DNA of 64,000 nt. It comes from Algibacter sp045066735. GTDB lineage: Bacteria > Bacteroidota > Bacteroidia > Flavobacteriales > Flavobacteriaceae. Below the pieces are notes generated by a model. It was not told the DNA's origin. It made no database searches and worked only from the letters and a program-made list of their open reading frames with translations. Where the stretch lies: NCBI RefSeq assembly GCF_045066735.1, contig NZ_JBISHH010000026.1:186001-250000 (forward strand). The letters run 5' to 3'. The stretch's first letter is position 1; every line of letters starts with the position of its first letter. Shown piece by piece: positions 44,152-53,677 of the stretch. Made by a program: the position numbers and the translations under genes.

Positions 44152-44823
44152 ATGAAAAACATTTTAGCGTTTTTAAGTTTTTTATTTATCCTAAACTTAG
44201 GGTTTAGTCAAAATTCAGATTTTAAAAAGAATGAAATATCTGTTGGACTAATCAACTTAGCGGAATCTCCTAAAAATCAAGATATCTTATTTGAAAATTC
44301 ATATTACTTCGTTCCTTTTAGTCATTTAACGTTCAAAAGGTTTTTAAATAAACAAAGTGCTATTAGATTTACTTACTACAGACCCGTTAATAAATCTAAC
44401 GAAAAGTCTTTTGATAATTGGAATGATAATAGCGATTATAAAGAACAGGTTTTTAAATTGGGCTATGAATATGTTTTTAAACAAAAAGCGATAACACCTT
44501 ATTTGGCATTAGATATTAGCTATTTAAAATCGACATCTTCTCGATTTTCTGGAGGCGGAATTACAGCACTTTATAACGAAATAGAAAGCAAAACTAGCGG
44601 TATAGGATTATCTCCAACAGTTGGAATACAGTATAAAATTCATAAAAATGTTTTTATTGGCTTAGAAAGTAATTTTACTATTTTTAATTTAAAAGAAGAA
44701 AAAACATCATCTCAGTGGTCTGAAGTTCTTCCAGAATTAAATGAGCCTGAAACAACAGAAACGGACCATGCTATTGATTATATTTTTAATCCGGTTGTGT
44801 TTTTAGTAAAAGTTAAATTTTAG
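44152..44823 (+). CDS. Secreted protein, outer-membrane beta-barrel-like, unknown function
   Basis: A 223-residue protein with a signal peptide (ending GFSQ). The body alternates polar and hydrophobic residues in strands, such as AIRFTYYRPV, FKLGYEYVF and KAITPYLALDISYL, and ends in a Phe (VVFLVKVKF), the pattern of a small outer-membrane barrel. I do not recognise a specific family. It is separated by 74 bases from the next gene, a small lipoprotein, which may be a partner. Confidence 0.6.
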   Translation: MKNILAFLSFLFILNLGFSQNSDFKKNEISVGLINLAESPKNQDILFENSYYFVPFSHLTFKRFLNKQSAIRFTYYRPVNKSNEKSFDNWNDNSDYKEQVFKLGYEYVFKQKAITPYLALDISYLKSTSSRFSGGGITALYNEIESKTSGIGLSPTVGIQYKIHKNVFIGLESNFTIFNLKEEKTSSQWSEVLPELNEPETTETDHAIDYIFNPVVFLVKVKF

Positions 44824-44897
44824 ATTGAATAACTTGTTTAAATTTTAGTGTTTAATGCAACCTTATAAAGGTGATTTGATCCAAGTAAAAAAAACAA

Positions 44898-45347
44898 ATG
44901 AAAAAAATCGGCTTACTATTAGTTTTATTTACACTACTTTTTCAAAATTGTAACCACGATGATTGTGGAGCATGTTTTACGCCTGCTCAAAGTTTTAGTT
45001 TTGAAATTCTAGATAAATTAAGTGGAGAAAATTTATTCACAAATGGCACATATGATGCTGTGAATATTAAAATAACAGATAATTTAAATAATAATGAACC
45101 CATTGGGTTTAAATTCATTGCAGAAAATAATATTAACCTCATTGATATTAGTTCCATTGGTTGGAAAACAGAAATTGTAGATTTAAATATTAGTGTTTCT
45201 AATACGAGCATTTTTGATTTTTATGTTGATGCTCAAAGAAAAACTGGTGATTGTTGTAGTTATACTGAATACAACGCAATTACCGTATCTAATTCTGAAT
45301 TTGAGCTAGATACCACTACAGGAATCTACAAAATTCTAGTAGAATAA
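44898..45347 (+). CDS. Small Cys-rich lipoprotein, unknown function
   Basis: A 149-residue protein with a lipobox (LFQNC). Cys residues lie directly after it (HDDCGACF) and again near 115 (KTGDCCSY), suggesting disulfides or metal binding. The rest is beta-rich. I recognise no family. It follows the barrel-like protein and precedes a sulfurtransferase gene by 131 bases; no functional link is visible. Confidence 0.55.
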   Translation: MKKIGLLLVLFTLLFQNCNHDDCGACFTPAQSFSFEILDKLSGENLFTNGTYDAVNIKITDNLNNNEPIGFKFIAENNINLIDISSIGWKTEIVDLNISVSNTSIFDFYVDAQRKTGDCCSYTEYNAITVSNSEFELDTTTGIYKILVE

Positions 45348-45478
45348 AAATTAACTAATTGTATTTGGTTATTGTTTTAGTTTGGGCTCAGTATAAGTTT
45401 ATGTGTTTAAGCTCCTGTAAATCTTAGCTCCAAAAACTGAGTAATTTTTTTTATATTTGATTAAACCACAAAAGTAAC

Positions 45479-46300
45479 ATGAGCACTTCTATTAGTTTAC
45501 CTACTCCAATTGTTTCAGTAAAATGGCTTCAAGAGCATTTAAATACTGAAAATGTCATTGTTCTAGATGGCACCATAAACAAGGTTTTTAATGCGTCTCA
45601 AAAACAAATACCCGGTACGCGACTTTTCGATATTAAAAAGAAATTTAGCGATGTATCGAATCCGTTTCCTAGTGCTTTTCCATCTAAAGAACAGTTCCAA
45701 AGAGAAGCTCGACTTTTAGGTGTAAATAACAATAGTGCCATTGTAGTTTATGATGATAAAGGGATTTATTCTAGCGCTCGCGTTTGGTGGATGTTTAAGG
45801 CGTTTGGCTATAATAACGTCTCTGTTTTAAATGGTGGATTTCCCGAGTGGCTAAAGTCTAGTAACGAAACAGAAGCTATGACGAATTACGAAGGCGATAA
45901 AGGCAATTTTTCAGCTAAGCTTCAACCTCAATTCATGCAGTTTTTTGATGATGTAAAAACAGCTTCAGCAAATAAAACACATACTATTATAGATGCACGT
46001 TCCGCTGGACGATTTAACTGCGAAATACCGGAACCTCGAGAAGGTTTACGAATGGGAACTATCCCAAACTCTGTGAATTTGCCTTTTACGGATTTGTTAG
46101 ACCATGGTGTTTTAAAACCTAAAGTTGATTTAGAAAAAGCATTTTACATGCTAGCTGATAAAAACGACGATATTATCTTTTCATGCGGATCAGGTTTAAC
46201 AGCTTGTGTTTTAGCTTTGGCTGCCGATATTTCTGGTTATAAAAATTTATCGGTTTATGATGGCTCATGGACCGAGTGGGGTGAGTTAGTACCAAACTAA
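45479..46300 (+). CDS. Sulfurtransferase, 3-mercaptopyruvate/thiosulfate type (two rhodanese domains)
   Basis: The 273-residue protein is a tandem rhodanese: an inactive N-terminal domain (about 1-140) and a catalytic C-terminal one with the loop SCGSGLTACV carrying Cys236. CGSG(V/T)TA-type loops are typical of 3-mercaptopyruvate sulfurtransferases, whereas thiosulfate sulfurtransferases have CRKGVT. It moves sulfur from mercaptopyruvate (or thiosulfate) to cyanide or other acceptors in the cytoplasm. No partner gene is adjacent. The next gene is on the opposite strand and ends 27 bases away. Confidence 0.87.
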   Translation: MSTSISLPTPIVSVKWLQEHLNTENVIVLDGTINKVFNASQKQIPGTRLFDIKKKFSDVSNPFPSAFPSKEQFQREARLLGVNNNSAIVVYDDKGIYSSARVWWMFKAFGYNNVSVLNGGFPEWLKSSNETEAMTNYEGDKGNFSAKLQPQFMQFFDDVKTASANKTHTIIDARSAGRFNCEIPEPREGLRMGTIPNSVNLPFTDLLDHGVLKPKVDLEKAFYMLADKNDDIIFSCGSGLTACVLALAADISGYKNLSVYDGSWTEWGELVPN

Positions 46301-46327
46301 TTAACTCTCATTCTCGATGCTATAGAA

Positions 46328-46939
46328 TTAATTCTCAAATTCTTCTTTGTAAAGGCGTGGTAACGATATTTTGAATTTTACGGCAAGTAAGCGTATTAAA
46401 ATAACAACTACTGCGGAAATTATAAAAATCCAATTTTCTTGGATAGGGAATTCTCGTAATACAAAATAAGTGATTCCGCCCAAAATACAGGCTGTAGCAT
46501 AAATCTCTTTTCGAAAAATAACAGGAATTTCATTACATAAAATATCACGGATTACACCACCAAAACTTGCCGTTATTGTGCCTAAGGCAATACAAATTAA
46601 TGGGTGTAAACCAGCTTCAATGCCAAGCTCAATACCAGCCATAGTGTAAATACTTATACCAATGGTGTCAAATAAAAATAGAGAGGTGCGCAGGTAATTA
46701 ATTTTACTTCTAAAAAGTATAGCTATAATGGTCGATCCTAAAATAATATAAGAAATCGTGATGTTTTTCATCCAACTTACGGGTGTGTGGCCAATAAGTA
46801 AATCGCGTAATGTACCACCGCCAACAGCGGTTACAAAGGCAATGATTAAAATACCGAAAATATCCATTTTTTTTTCTAGTGCAATTAAAACACCCGAAAT
46901 GGAGAAAGCAACAATACCTAAAATATCGATGTAAAACAT
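46328..46939 (-). CDS. TRIC/UPF0126-family membrane protein (YicG-like)
   Basis: A 203-residue protein with about seven membrane segments and the two internal UPF0126 repeats, shown by GGGTLRDLLIG (near residue 41) and FGGVIRDILCN (near 127). Relatives have been described as TRIC-type cation channels and, in some bacteria, as glycine transporters. The length is typical. Transcribed convergently with the sulfurtransferase. Ion or solute specificity cannot be read from sequence. Confidence 0.85.
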   Translation of the reverse strand: MFYIDILGIVAFSISGVLIALEKKMDIFGILIIAFVTAVGGGTLRDLLIGHTPVSWMKNITISYIILGSTIIAILFRSKINYLRTSLFLFDTIGISIYTMAGIELGIEAGLHPLICIALGTITASFGGVIRDILCNEIPVIFRKEIYATACILGGITYFVLREFPIQENWIFIISAVVVILIRLLAVKFKISLPRLYKEEFEN

Positions 46940-47124
46940 ATTAATTTAATTTTTAGTTTTTTAAAATTTTAAGGGATAAGCTAGGTCTTAACCTAATTTA
47001 TTAGATAAATTGATGCTGAGCATTTTTTTGAGAATATACATTAGGTTGCGTTATTTGTAATGCATAATCTTCATTAAAAAGCAATTAACTTAAACGTTTA
47101 TTCTAGGTTTAGATGATCCAAATC

Positions 47125-48741
47125 TTATTTATCTTGTAAAATGATAGTTTCAATTGCTTTGGCCGCAATTTCGGAGGTATAGGTTTTAGTTTCTAGTTTT
47201 ATGGATACTTCATAACCTTCTTCATTATTGTTGTAAACAACAATAGCAATTGAGCCATCGGGGTTTTTTGCCGCAGTGTAAATAAGTCCTTTTAATTCTT
47301 CACCTTTCAAAGTAATTCTATAAGCTCCAGGCCGAATGAACTTACTAAAGTGACTTAATAAATAATAGAGTGGCGTATAAATTACTTCATCAGTAACAGG
47401 ATTAATAAGTATGGGAGCACTATTAAAATTATCATAAGGGTTCGGTTGGCCTTTATCGCTTAGAATGCTACACCACTCAACGTATCCTTGAGTTCCGTGA
47501 TTTAAATCTGTAATAATATCGTAAGCATAGGTTTCAAAAGGTATAAAAGTACCCGCATAATCGGTGCTTTCTCTCCAATATTGGGCAATAGGCGCACTGG
47601 CATCAAGATCAATACTAGATTCTGAATGAATAATACCTTTGTTTGGCCAGTTTTTTTGCAATTTACTTAGCTCTTCTGCATACCAGTTGTTTTCTTTTAG
47701 TTCAGAATTTGCATACCAATGGAAAGCGGTTCCCCAAACATATTTTGCTGCTTCAGGATCTTGGTAAGTTGGTGCTACGTAGTCGTTCATGGTTGACTTA
47801 TTGTGATCATAAATTAATACATGTAGGCCAGAATCTAAATCATTAAGATCTAGATGACCATCTTTAACAAGTTGTGGTCCAAGATAATCTCTTAAAAAAT
47901 CACGGCCTTGTTCTGGCGTAAACCCGTTGCTATCCCAACGTGCATCATGATAATGAAGAGGTTCGTTTTGAGGTGTAATTCCCCAAAGTTTAATTCCTTT
48001 TTCCGCGTAAGCGCTTACGTATTTTGATAAATATTTTGCCCAAAGTCCATAATATTTAGGTTGTAAGGTTCCGTTAGTCATTTCCAAAGTTTCTCCTGTT
48101 TTCATCCACGATGGAGGACTCCAGGGCGAAGCTATGATTTTAATGTCTGCACCAGGAATGCTAGAAGCCTCTAAAATCATGGGGATTAGGTCGTAACTAG
48201 GTTCTATAAGCTCAACTCCTTGTACTTGTTCGTTTTCTTCACCAGTAAACCCTTTTAAATCTTCGTTTATACTGAAGGTTGAAAGGTCTTCATCGCCATC
48301 TTCAATGTATGTGTAATGGGTGTTAGAATAATCGCTGCTATTAATATGAGTTCGCGTAAGTGTAAATCCAGCACCTTCTGTTGGGCTGAAAAGTTTTGTT
48401 AATACGTTTTTGCGTAAGTCAACAGGAATTGTGGCTAGGTTCCATGCCGAAGATTCTGTGAAAGAAGCTCCAAAACCATAGTATTTCTGAAATTCTTCGT
48501 TAGGAAGAAGTTGTAAAGCTACTTTTTTTATCTCTGTCGAAGTTGGTTTAGCGTCATTACTGGTTATTAATTTAAGGTTGTCTCCAGCCTGTGATGTTTG
48601 ATAAACAACAGATTCGTAATTTTGATAGGCGCTTTTAGATGAACAGCTAACAAACATAAAAACCAAAATTAATAATGGTAAGGATGAAGTGTTTAAAATA
48701 TTGTATGTCTTTAAGCTATGTTGACTATTACTTTTTTTCAT
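47125..48741 (-). CDS. Glycoside hydrolase family 30, lipoprotein
   Basis: A 538-residue lipoprotein (lipobox MFVSC) of the GH30 glucosylceramidase-like family. From the start used here, the acid/base is E260 in TPQNEPLHYH and the nucleophile is E374 in IIHSESSIDLD; SPWSPPSWMKTG is the classic marker. GH30 members include beta-1,6-glucanases, beta-xylosidases, beta-fucosidases and glucuronoxylanases; the subfamily cannot be fixed by eye. I chose ATG 48741: the upstream ATG at 48756 adds five residues and abuts a hairpin that might hide it. It lies 12 kb from the main locus, is on the other strand, and may or may not act on the same glycan. Confidence 0.87.
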   Translation of the reverse strand: MKKSNSQHSLKTYNILNTSSLPLLILVFMFVSCSSKSAYQNYESVVYQTSQAGDNLKLITSNDAKPTSTEIKKVALQLLPNEEFQKYYGFGASFTESSAWNLATIPVDLRKNVLTKLFSPTEGAGFTLTRTHINSSDYSNTHYTYIEDGDEDLSTFSINEDLKGFTGEENEQVQGVELIEPSYDLIPMILEASSIPGADIKIIASPWSPPSWMKTGETLEMTNGTLQPKYYGLWAKYLSKYVSAYAEKGIKLWGITPQNEPLHYHDARWDSNGFTPEQGRDFLRDYLGPQLVKDGHLDLNDLDSGLHVLIYDHNKSTMNDYVAPTYQDPEAAKYVWGTAFHWYANSELKENNWYAEELSKLQKNWPNKGIIHSESSIDLDASAPIAQYWRESTDYAGTFIPFETYAYDIITDLNHGTQGYVEWCSILSDKGQPNPYDNFNSAPILINPVTDEVIYTPLYYLLSHFSKFIRPGAYRITLKGEELKGLIYTAAKNPDGSIAIVVYNNNEEGYEVSIKLETKTYTSEIAAKAIETIILQDK

Positions 48742-48756
48742 TGTGTTTTTTATCAT

Positions 48757-48772
48757 GTAGCAAAGCTGCTAC
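48757..48772 (-). promoter_or_regulatory. Short hairpin directly upstream of the GH30 start
   Basis: In the sense of the GH30 gene, GTAGCA and TGCTAC pair perfectly around the tetraloop GCTT, and the hairpin touches the ATG at 48756. It would hinder ribosome access to that ATG and leave the ATG at 48741 15 bases further in. Possibly chance, but the position is notable. Confidence 0.3.
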
Positions 48773-49049
48773 TGTCTAACATTGCGGTTGTAAAACGGGT
48801 TTTTTTTATCTGATATTTTTAACTCGAGATTCTCTTAAAGCTTCTAATAACTTATATATGGAAAATCTTTTTTTTAATAAGTTGAGCATAGCGATATGGG
48901 TTAATTTACCCTTGTAATTAATGTTTTAAACAACACCTCTCATTAGTTGCAAAAATAAAGCTTTTTTGGATGGTTTTTAAGTTTCATGAGCTCGATTTTA
49001 TGTTGTAATAACACTGTAAAATATCACTACAAAATTAAAACCAAAACGC

Positions 49050-49796
49050 TTACATATTTTGGGTATAATAGTTGTAATCTTTCATAATAACGTCAATAAA
49101 TTCCATATCCGTTTTTTGTTTTACTTCTTTGATGTCAACAACTTGTATAAGCTTTTCACGCAGTTTTATTAAGGTAGGATAATCTCGTGATGCTTTTGCG
49201 GTGGTAAATGTTTCTTTTATAATTCTGGCATCATTATCCGATAATTTTATCACATTCGGATAGGTAGGTTTATAATTTTCTCGTAAATTTTCTAATATGG
49301 TATGACTAATATTTACATTATTTTTTAATGTAATTACCGATGTTCCCGCAGTAATATCGCCCAATCTTTGGTTTTTACTACTTGTAATAATGGCGATTAA
49401 GGCAACTACACCGCTTAGCATATTTAAATCTACAATACGGAAAAGCCAGCGTATTAAAAAATCGGCTAGTGTGGCTTGGTAACCATCTATTTTTACCACT
49501 TTTATTTTTAAAATGCGTTTACCTAAGGTTTGTCCGTCCATAAGGGTTTCCAAAATTAGGGTGTAAAAAATAACAGGAAAATAACAGGTGACGTATATGG
49601 CGCCTTTGGACCAATTGTCCATGTCTGCAATTAAGGCAGGGATATTAAAAAGGTTAAAAAGCAGTTGGTATACAACAATAATGTAGGCTATTTTTATAAT
49701 CCAATCTATACCATATGCTAAAATGCGCTCCCCAACACTTGCTGCTGTAAAATTTATATTAACATTTTGTGTAGTATTTATTTGTAACTCTACCAT
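49050..49796 (-). CDS. RDD-family membrane protein
   Basis: A 248-residue protein starting MVELQINTTQNV. The RDD signature is seen as GERILAYGIDWIIK near residue 24, and GQTLGKRILKIKVV in the middle; three to four membrane segments are expected. Family members are poorly characterised, some acting in ion homeostasis. I chose ATG 49796 over the 13-residue longer start because QINTTQNVNINFTAASVGERI is the usual beginning. It is divergent from the SpoIIM-like gene with only 23 bases between start codons and belongs to the RDD-SpoIIM-DUF4129-DUF4350-MoxR-DUF58 neighbourhood that I recall as common in Bacteroidota. Confidence 0.85.
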   Translation of the reverse strand: MVELQINTTQNVNINFTAASVGERILAYGIDWIIKIAYIIVVYQLLFNLFNIPALIADMDNWSKGAIYVTCYFPVIFYTLILETLMDGQTLGKRILKIKVVKIDGYQATLADFLIRWLFRIVDLNMLSGVVALIAIITSSKNQRLGDITAGTSVITLKNNVNISHTILENLRENYKPTYPNVIKLSDNDARIIKETFTTAKASRDYPTLIKLREKLIQVVDIKEVKQKTDMEFIDVIMKDYNYYTQNM

Positions 49797-49819
49797 GAAT
49801 TGTTTTAATTTGGTTACAC

Positions 49820-50797
49820 ATGAGAGAAGTAGCATTTATTAAACAAAATAAAGAAAAATGGCTAGATTTTGAAAAAGCTATTTTTGGAAAAACTTTAAAA
49901 AATCCAGATGAATTGGCTTCTCTTTATATTCATTTGGTAAACGATTTATCTTACGCTCAAACCTATTATCCCAAAAGTAAAACAATTCTTTATTTAAACA
50001 ACTTAGCGGCCAAAGCTTTTCAGAAAATTTATAAAACTAAGCGGGAAGATAGCAATAGATTTGTGCAATTTTGGAAAGTAGAAGTGCCTTTAATTGTTTA
50101 TCAAAGTAGGCGATATGTACTTTATGCCTTTGCCATTTTTTTAACTTTTGTAGCTATTGGAGTTTTATCTGCTGCTTTCGACGATTCTTTTGTGCGTCTT
50201 ATTTTAGGCGATCATTATGTTAACATGACACTCGAAAATATCGAAAAAGGCGATCCTGTGGCAGTTTATAAAAGTGGTAGTAATTGGGGGAGTTTTATTG
50301 GTATTACACTCAATAATCTATACGTGGGTATTAAGTCTTTTATATTTGGAGTTTTCGGCGGACTTGGAACAGGTTATGTTTTGTTGCAAAATGGTATCAT
50401 GCTTGGCGCATTTCAATTTATGTTCCAAAAACATGGCGTGCTTTGGGAGAGTGTTCGTGGTATATGGATTCATGGCGCTATGGAAATTTTCGCCATTGTT
50501 ATCGAAGGTGCGGCAGGGTTAATTTTAGGAGCGAGTATTTTGTTTCCTAAAACATATTCTAGAGTTACAAGCTTTAAGAGAGGTATGAAAGATGGTGTTA
50601 AAATATTAATTAGCACATTTCCTTTTACTATTTCAGCTGGCTTTTTAGAAGGTTTTGTAACGCGATATTCTAATATAATGCCTAATTGGTTATCGGTTGG
50701 TATTATTTTAGTAACACTGGGCGTTATTTCATTTTACTATTTAGTTTATCCCTTCATGGTAAATAAAAAACTTAAAAAAACATATGGAATTATATAA
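49820..50797 (+). CDS. SpoIIM-like (stage II sporulation protein M family) membrane protein
   Basis: A 325-residue protein with an N-terminal soluble helical part (about 1-100) and five membrane segments. GIMLGAFQFMF, WIHGAMEIFAIVIEGAAG and the C-terminal YLVYPFMV are family hallmarks. Nothing else here suggests sporulation; relatives in non-sporulating Bacteroidota occur beside MoxR and DUF58 genes. The stop codon region overlaps the next start by 14 bases, so co-translation is likely. Function unknown, likely with the six neighbouring proteins as a membrane assembly. Confidence 0.87.
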   Translation: MREVAFIKQNKEKWLDFEKAIFGKTLKNPDELASLYIHLVNDLSYAQTYYPKSKTILYLNNLAAKAFQKIYKTKREDSNRFVQFWKVEVPLIVYQSRRYVLYAFAIFLTFVAIGVLSAAFDDSFVRLILGDHYVNMTLENIEKGDPVAVYKSGSNWGSFIGITLNNLYVGIKSFIFGVFGGLGTGYVLLQNGIMLGAFQFMFQKHGVLWESVRGIWIHGAMEIFAIVIEGAAGLILGASILFPKTYSRVTSFKRGMKDGVKILISTFPFTISAGFLEGFVTRYSNIMPNWLSVGIILVTLGVISFYYLVYPFMVNKKLKKTYGII

Positions 50798-51722
50798 ATC
50801 AAGGGGTTTTAGTGAGTTTTTTCAAGATACGTTCGCGTTTATCAAACTAAACGGAAAACACTTTTTTAGAGAATATTTTATTGTTAACGGTATCTTTTTA
50901 TTGGTATTGGCAGTTTTAGGGTATTTCTTCACAACATTTTATACCGATTTAGTTTTTGGTGATATTTTAAACAGTAAGAGTACAACACTTTTAGATGAGT
51001 ATATGAACGATAATTTTGTGCTTTTCTTGGCTATGCTAGTTGTATTTTTAATTGTTGCTATGGTAGCCGGAATTGTATCTTACGCCTTTCCATTTATTTA
51101 TTTGAAAATATATAATTATAATGGAGGTGCCAATTTTGAAACTCGCCATATTTTAAAAAGCTACAAGGAAAGCGTAGGTAAATTAGCCATATTTATACTT
51201 TGTTGTTTGGCTATCGCTATACCTATGCTTATCGTCTTTTTTATTGGTGCAATGATTTTAACCGTTACTATTGTTGGTATTATGGCGCTTCCGCTTTTAG
51301 TTGGTGCTTTTATGCTTTTTTATGGCATGGCTTTAATGGAGTATTTAGAAAATAAAAAAGGAATTTGGGAGTGTTTTGTGTATTCTTGGGATTTGCTTAA
51401 ATCTAAATTTTGGGCAGCAGTTGGGAGCGTGGGTTTATTTTACTTAATTATTTATATTATACAAAATATAATTTCAATTATACCTTACTTTTTTGGTATG
51501 GCAAGCATGTTTGCTACAGTGCAAGACGGACCTTCTAACGAAGATATTAGCTCTACCATGACGGTTGTAATGCTCGTAGTTTTCTTTTTAAGCTTTTTGG
51601 GAAGTGCTATTTTGGGTAACATTGTTCAACTCAATCAAGGTGTTGTATTTTATAGTTTAAAGGAAGAAAAAGAAAATATTAATACCAAGAGTGTTATCGA
51701 TCAAATAGGTTTGGGTGAATAA
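50784..51722 (+). CDS. Multi-pass membrane protein, unknown function
   Basis: A 312-residue protein with about six membrane segments. It starts within the last 14 bases of the SpoIIM-like gene and overlaps the next start by 8, so it is a translationally coupled component of the operon. It has no recognisable catalytic motif. The composition, Gly-Ala-Met-Val-rich helices such as GTPFVGIMALPLLVGAFML-type segments without charges, suggests a structural membrane partner. Resembles DUF4013-like or diesterase-membrane-domain proteins, but I cannot assign a family. Confidence 0.7.
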   Translation: MELYKSRGFSEFFQDTFAFIKLNGKHFFREYFIVNGIFLLVLAVLGYFFTTFYTDLVFGDILNSKSTTLLDEYMNDNFVLFLAMLVVFLIVAMVAGIVSYAFPFIYLKIYNYNGGANFETRHILKSYKESVGKLAIFILCCLAIAIPMLIVFFIGAMILTVTIVGIMALPLLVGAFMLFYGMALMEYLENKKGIWECFVYSWDLLKSKFWAAVGSVGLFYLIIYIIQNIISIIPYFFGMASMFATVQDGPSNEDISSTMTVVMLVVFFLSFLGSAILGNIVQLNQGVVFYSLKEEKENINTKSVIDQIGLGE

Positions 51723-52482
51723 AAAGCAATTTCTACATATCGTTTTTTTAATTTTCGGATTAATTTTTTCTACTGAAACTATTTCTGCTAAAAGCATTAC
51801 AACTTTAGAGATTGTTTTGGTAGAGCATGATAGTTTGCAGATTGATACCACTAATGGTAAGAAGCGATTTTTTGAAAACTTAAAAACCATTTATACTAGC
51901 GAAGATTTTGTTTACGATAGAACCGTGGAAAGCTCGGGTTGGTGGACGCGATTTAAGGAATGGTTGAATGAACTCTTTAAGGATTTTTTCCAAATGAAAG
52001 GGGAAAAGGAGGCTTCTGTATTTACAGATATAGCAATTAAACTAGGAGCAGTAATCATTATTCTATTAGTCATTTTCTTTATTTTTAAAGCTGTGATGAA
52101 TAGCGAAGGCAAGTGGGTTTTCGGGAAAGGATCTGATAAAAGTATTATACCTGTTAGCGATATCGAAGCCAATATTCATGCTGTAGATTTTAAAACACTT
52201 ATCGCTTCCGCGGAAGCAGAACAGAATTATAGGTTAGCAATCCGTTATTACTATTTGTGGCTTTTAAAGGGGTTAACTACATCTGAAATTATTGAATATG
52301 ATGTTGAAAAAACCAATAGCGACTATCAAAACGAGATTACTTCTATAGATTTAAAAGAAAACTTTTCATATACATCATACCTATACAATTACATTTGGTA
52401 CGGTGAGTTTGACGTTAATGAGCAGGAGTTTACTAAGGCCAAAAATGCTTTTATTCAATTTATAAAATCGATAGAAGCATGA
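51715..52482 (+). CDS. DUF4129-family membrane protein
   Basis: A 255-residue protein that starts with GTG at 51715, overlapping the previous gene by 8 bases. It has a signal-type helix, a central membrane segment (about 108-125) and a C-terminal DUF4129 region with RLAIRYYYLWLLKGL near residue 171 and YNYIWYGEFDV near 222. DUF4129 often occurs with transglutaminase-type or MoxR/DUF58 systems. The N-terminal part is presumably extracytoplasmic. Its stop overlaps the next start (ATGA), a classic coupled junction. Biochemical role unknown. Confidence 0.82.
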   Translation: MNKKQFLHIVFLIFGLIFSTETISAKSITTLEIVLVEHDSLQIDTTNGKKRFFENLKTIYTSEDFVYDRTVESSGWWTRFKEWLNELFKDFFQMKGEKEASVFTDIAIKLGAVIIILLVIFFIFKAVMNSEGKWVFGKGSDKSIIPVSDIEANIHAVDFKTLIASAEAEQNYRLAIRYYYLWLLKGLTTSEIIEYDVEKTNSDYQNEITSIDLKENFSYTSYLYNYIWYGEFDVNEQEFTKAKNAFIQFIKSIEA

Positions 52483-53675
52483 ATAAAACCATAAAAATAT
52501 ATATTGCTTTGCTCGTGTTTTTATTTGCAGGAGCAATAGCTATCGAATTCTCTAGGGAGCAACCTATAAACTGGAATAGAACGTTTAATGAAACAGATAA
52601 AATTCCGTATGGTACTTTTATTTTTTATGAGCAGCTAAACAATCTGTTTCCTGAAAGCCATATAAAAACTATACACGCCACACCTTACGAGTATTTTGAT
52701 GCGCTTTACAATTTTGATGATAGTATTTATAACACCAGCGGTACGTATATGGCCGTTAATAATTTTTCTGGTTTAGATGATGTTTCTGCTCAAGAATTAT
52801 TAGATTTTGCGGCACATGGGAATGATGTTTTTATATCTTCTAATTTTCCATCTAAAAACATTCAAGATTCACTAGGTGTTGATATCAAAAACGATTACAG
52901 TTTTAAAGGAAAAGCGCTTTTAAGTTTTGCTAATTCTGGGTTTAAAAAAGATTCTATCACTATTGAAAAAGGATTGGGTAATTACTATTTTACCGAGTTA
53001 GATTCTGCATCAACAACAGTTTTAGGTTACCAAAAATTCGATTCTATAAGGCATATTAATTATGTAAAGGTAGAATATGGTGCAGGAAATTTCTATTTAC
53101 ACCTTCAACCAGTTGTTTTTACCAATTATCATTTACTTAAAAAAAACAATAAAAAATATGCCGAGGCAGCGCTATCTTATATCGCTAATGATACCATACA
53201 TTTCGATTCGGTTAATAAAATTGGTAGTGATTTGGGGAGTTCACCTTTAAGGTTTATTCTAAAAACTCCGGCCTTACGCTGGGCTTGGTATTTGGCTTTG
53301 TTCGCTTTAGTTTGTTTTATGATTTTTAATGCAAAGCGTAGGCAACGTATTGTAAAAATTATAAAACCGAATGAGAATACAACCGTGGCATTCACTAAAA
53401 CCATTGGTAATTTGTATTACGAAACTAAGGAGCACGATACTATTATTGATAAAAAAATCACTTATTTTTTAGAATATTTAAGACGTGAATATTTTTTGGA
53501 CACACAGATTTTAGATGAAAGATTTATTAAAAACTTGAGTCTTAAATCGAACAAAAAAGAAGATACTATAAAACGATTAATTAATTTAATTTTACAATTA
53601 AAGGCCAAACGCCATTTGGAAGAAGCCGATTTGTTAAGATTAAACAAAGCTATTGAAGCTTTTTATAATAAATAA
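52479..53675 (+). CDS. DUF4350-family membrane protein
   Basis: A 398-residue protein with one N-terminal membrane anchor, a large extracytoplasmic DUF4350 domain (about 25-260) and a second membrane segment (about 266-285, WAWYLALFALVCFMIF), then a 110-residue cytoplasmic helical tail. It overlaps the DUF4129 gene by 4 bases and precedes MoxR by 2. The topology is suited to connecting an outside sensor domain to the cytosolic MoxR ATPase, but this is inference. Confidence 0.82.
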   Translation: MNKTIKIYIALLVFLFAGAIAIEFSREQPINWNRTFNETDKIPYGTFIFYEQLNNLFPESHIKTIHATPYEYFDALYNFDDSIYNTSGTYMAVNNFSGLDDVSAQELLDFAAHGNDVFISSNFPSKNIQDSLGVDIKNDYSFKGKALLSFANSGFKKDSITIEKGLGNYYFTELDSASTTVLGYQKFDSIRHINYVKVEYGAGNFYLHLQPVVFTNYHLLKKNNKKYAEAALSYIANDTIHFDSVNKIGSDLGSSPLRFILKTPALRWAWYLALFALVCFMIFNAKRRQRIVKIIKPNENTTVAFTKTIGNLYYETKEHDTIIDKKITYFLEYLRREYFLDTQILDERFIKNLSLKSNKKEDTIKRLINLILQLKAKRHLEEADLLRLNKAIEAFYNK

Positions 53676-53677
53676 TT

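Noticed and set aside
49797..49835. Longer start for the RDD protein
   Set aside because: It would overlap the divergent SpoIIM-like gene by 16 bases, and the extra residues are not family-like.
49820..50797. Evidence of sporulation
   Set aside because: A SpoIIM-like gene alone, in a MoxR/DUF58 module, does not imply spore formation; no other spore gene is present.
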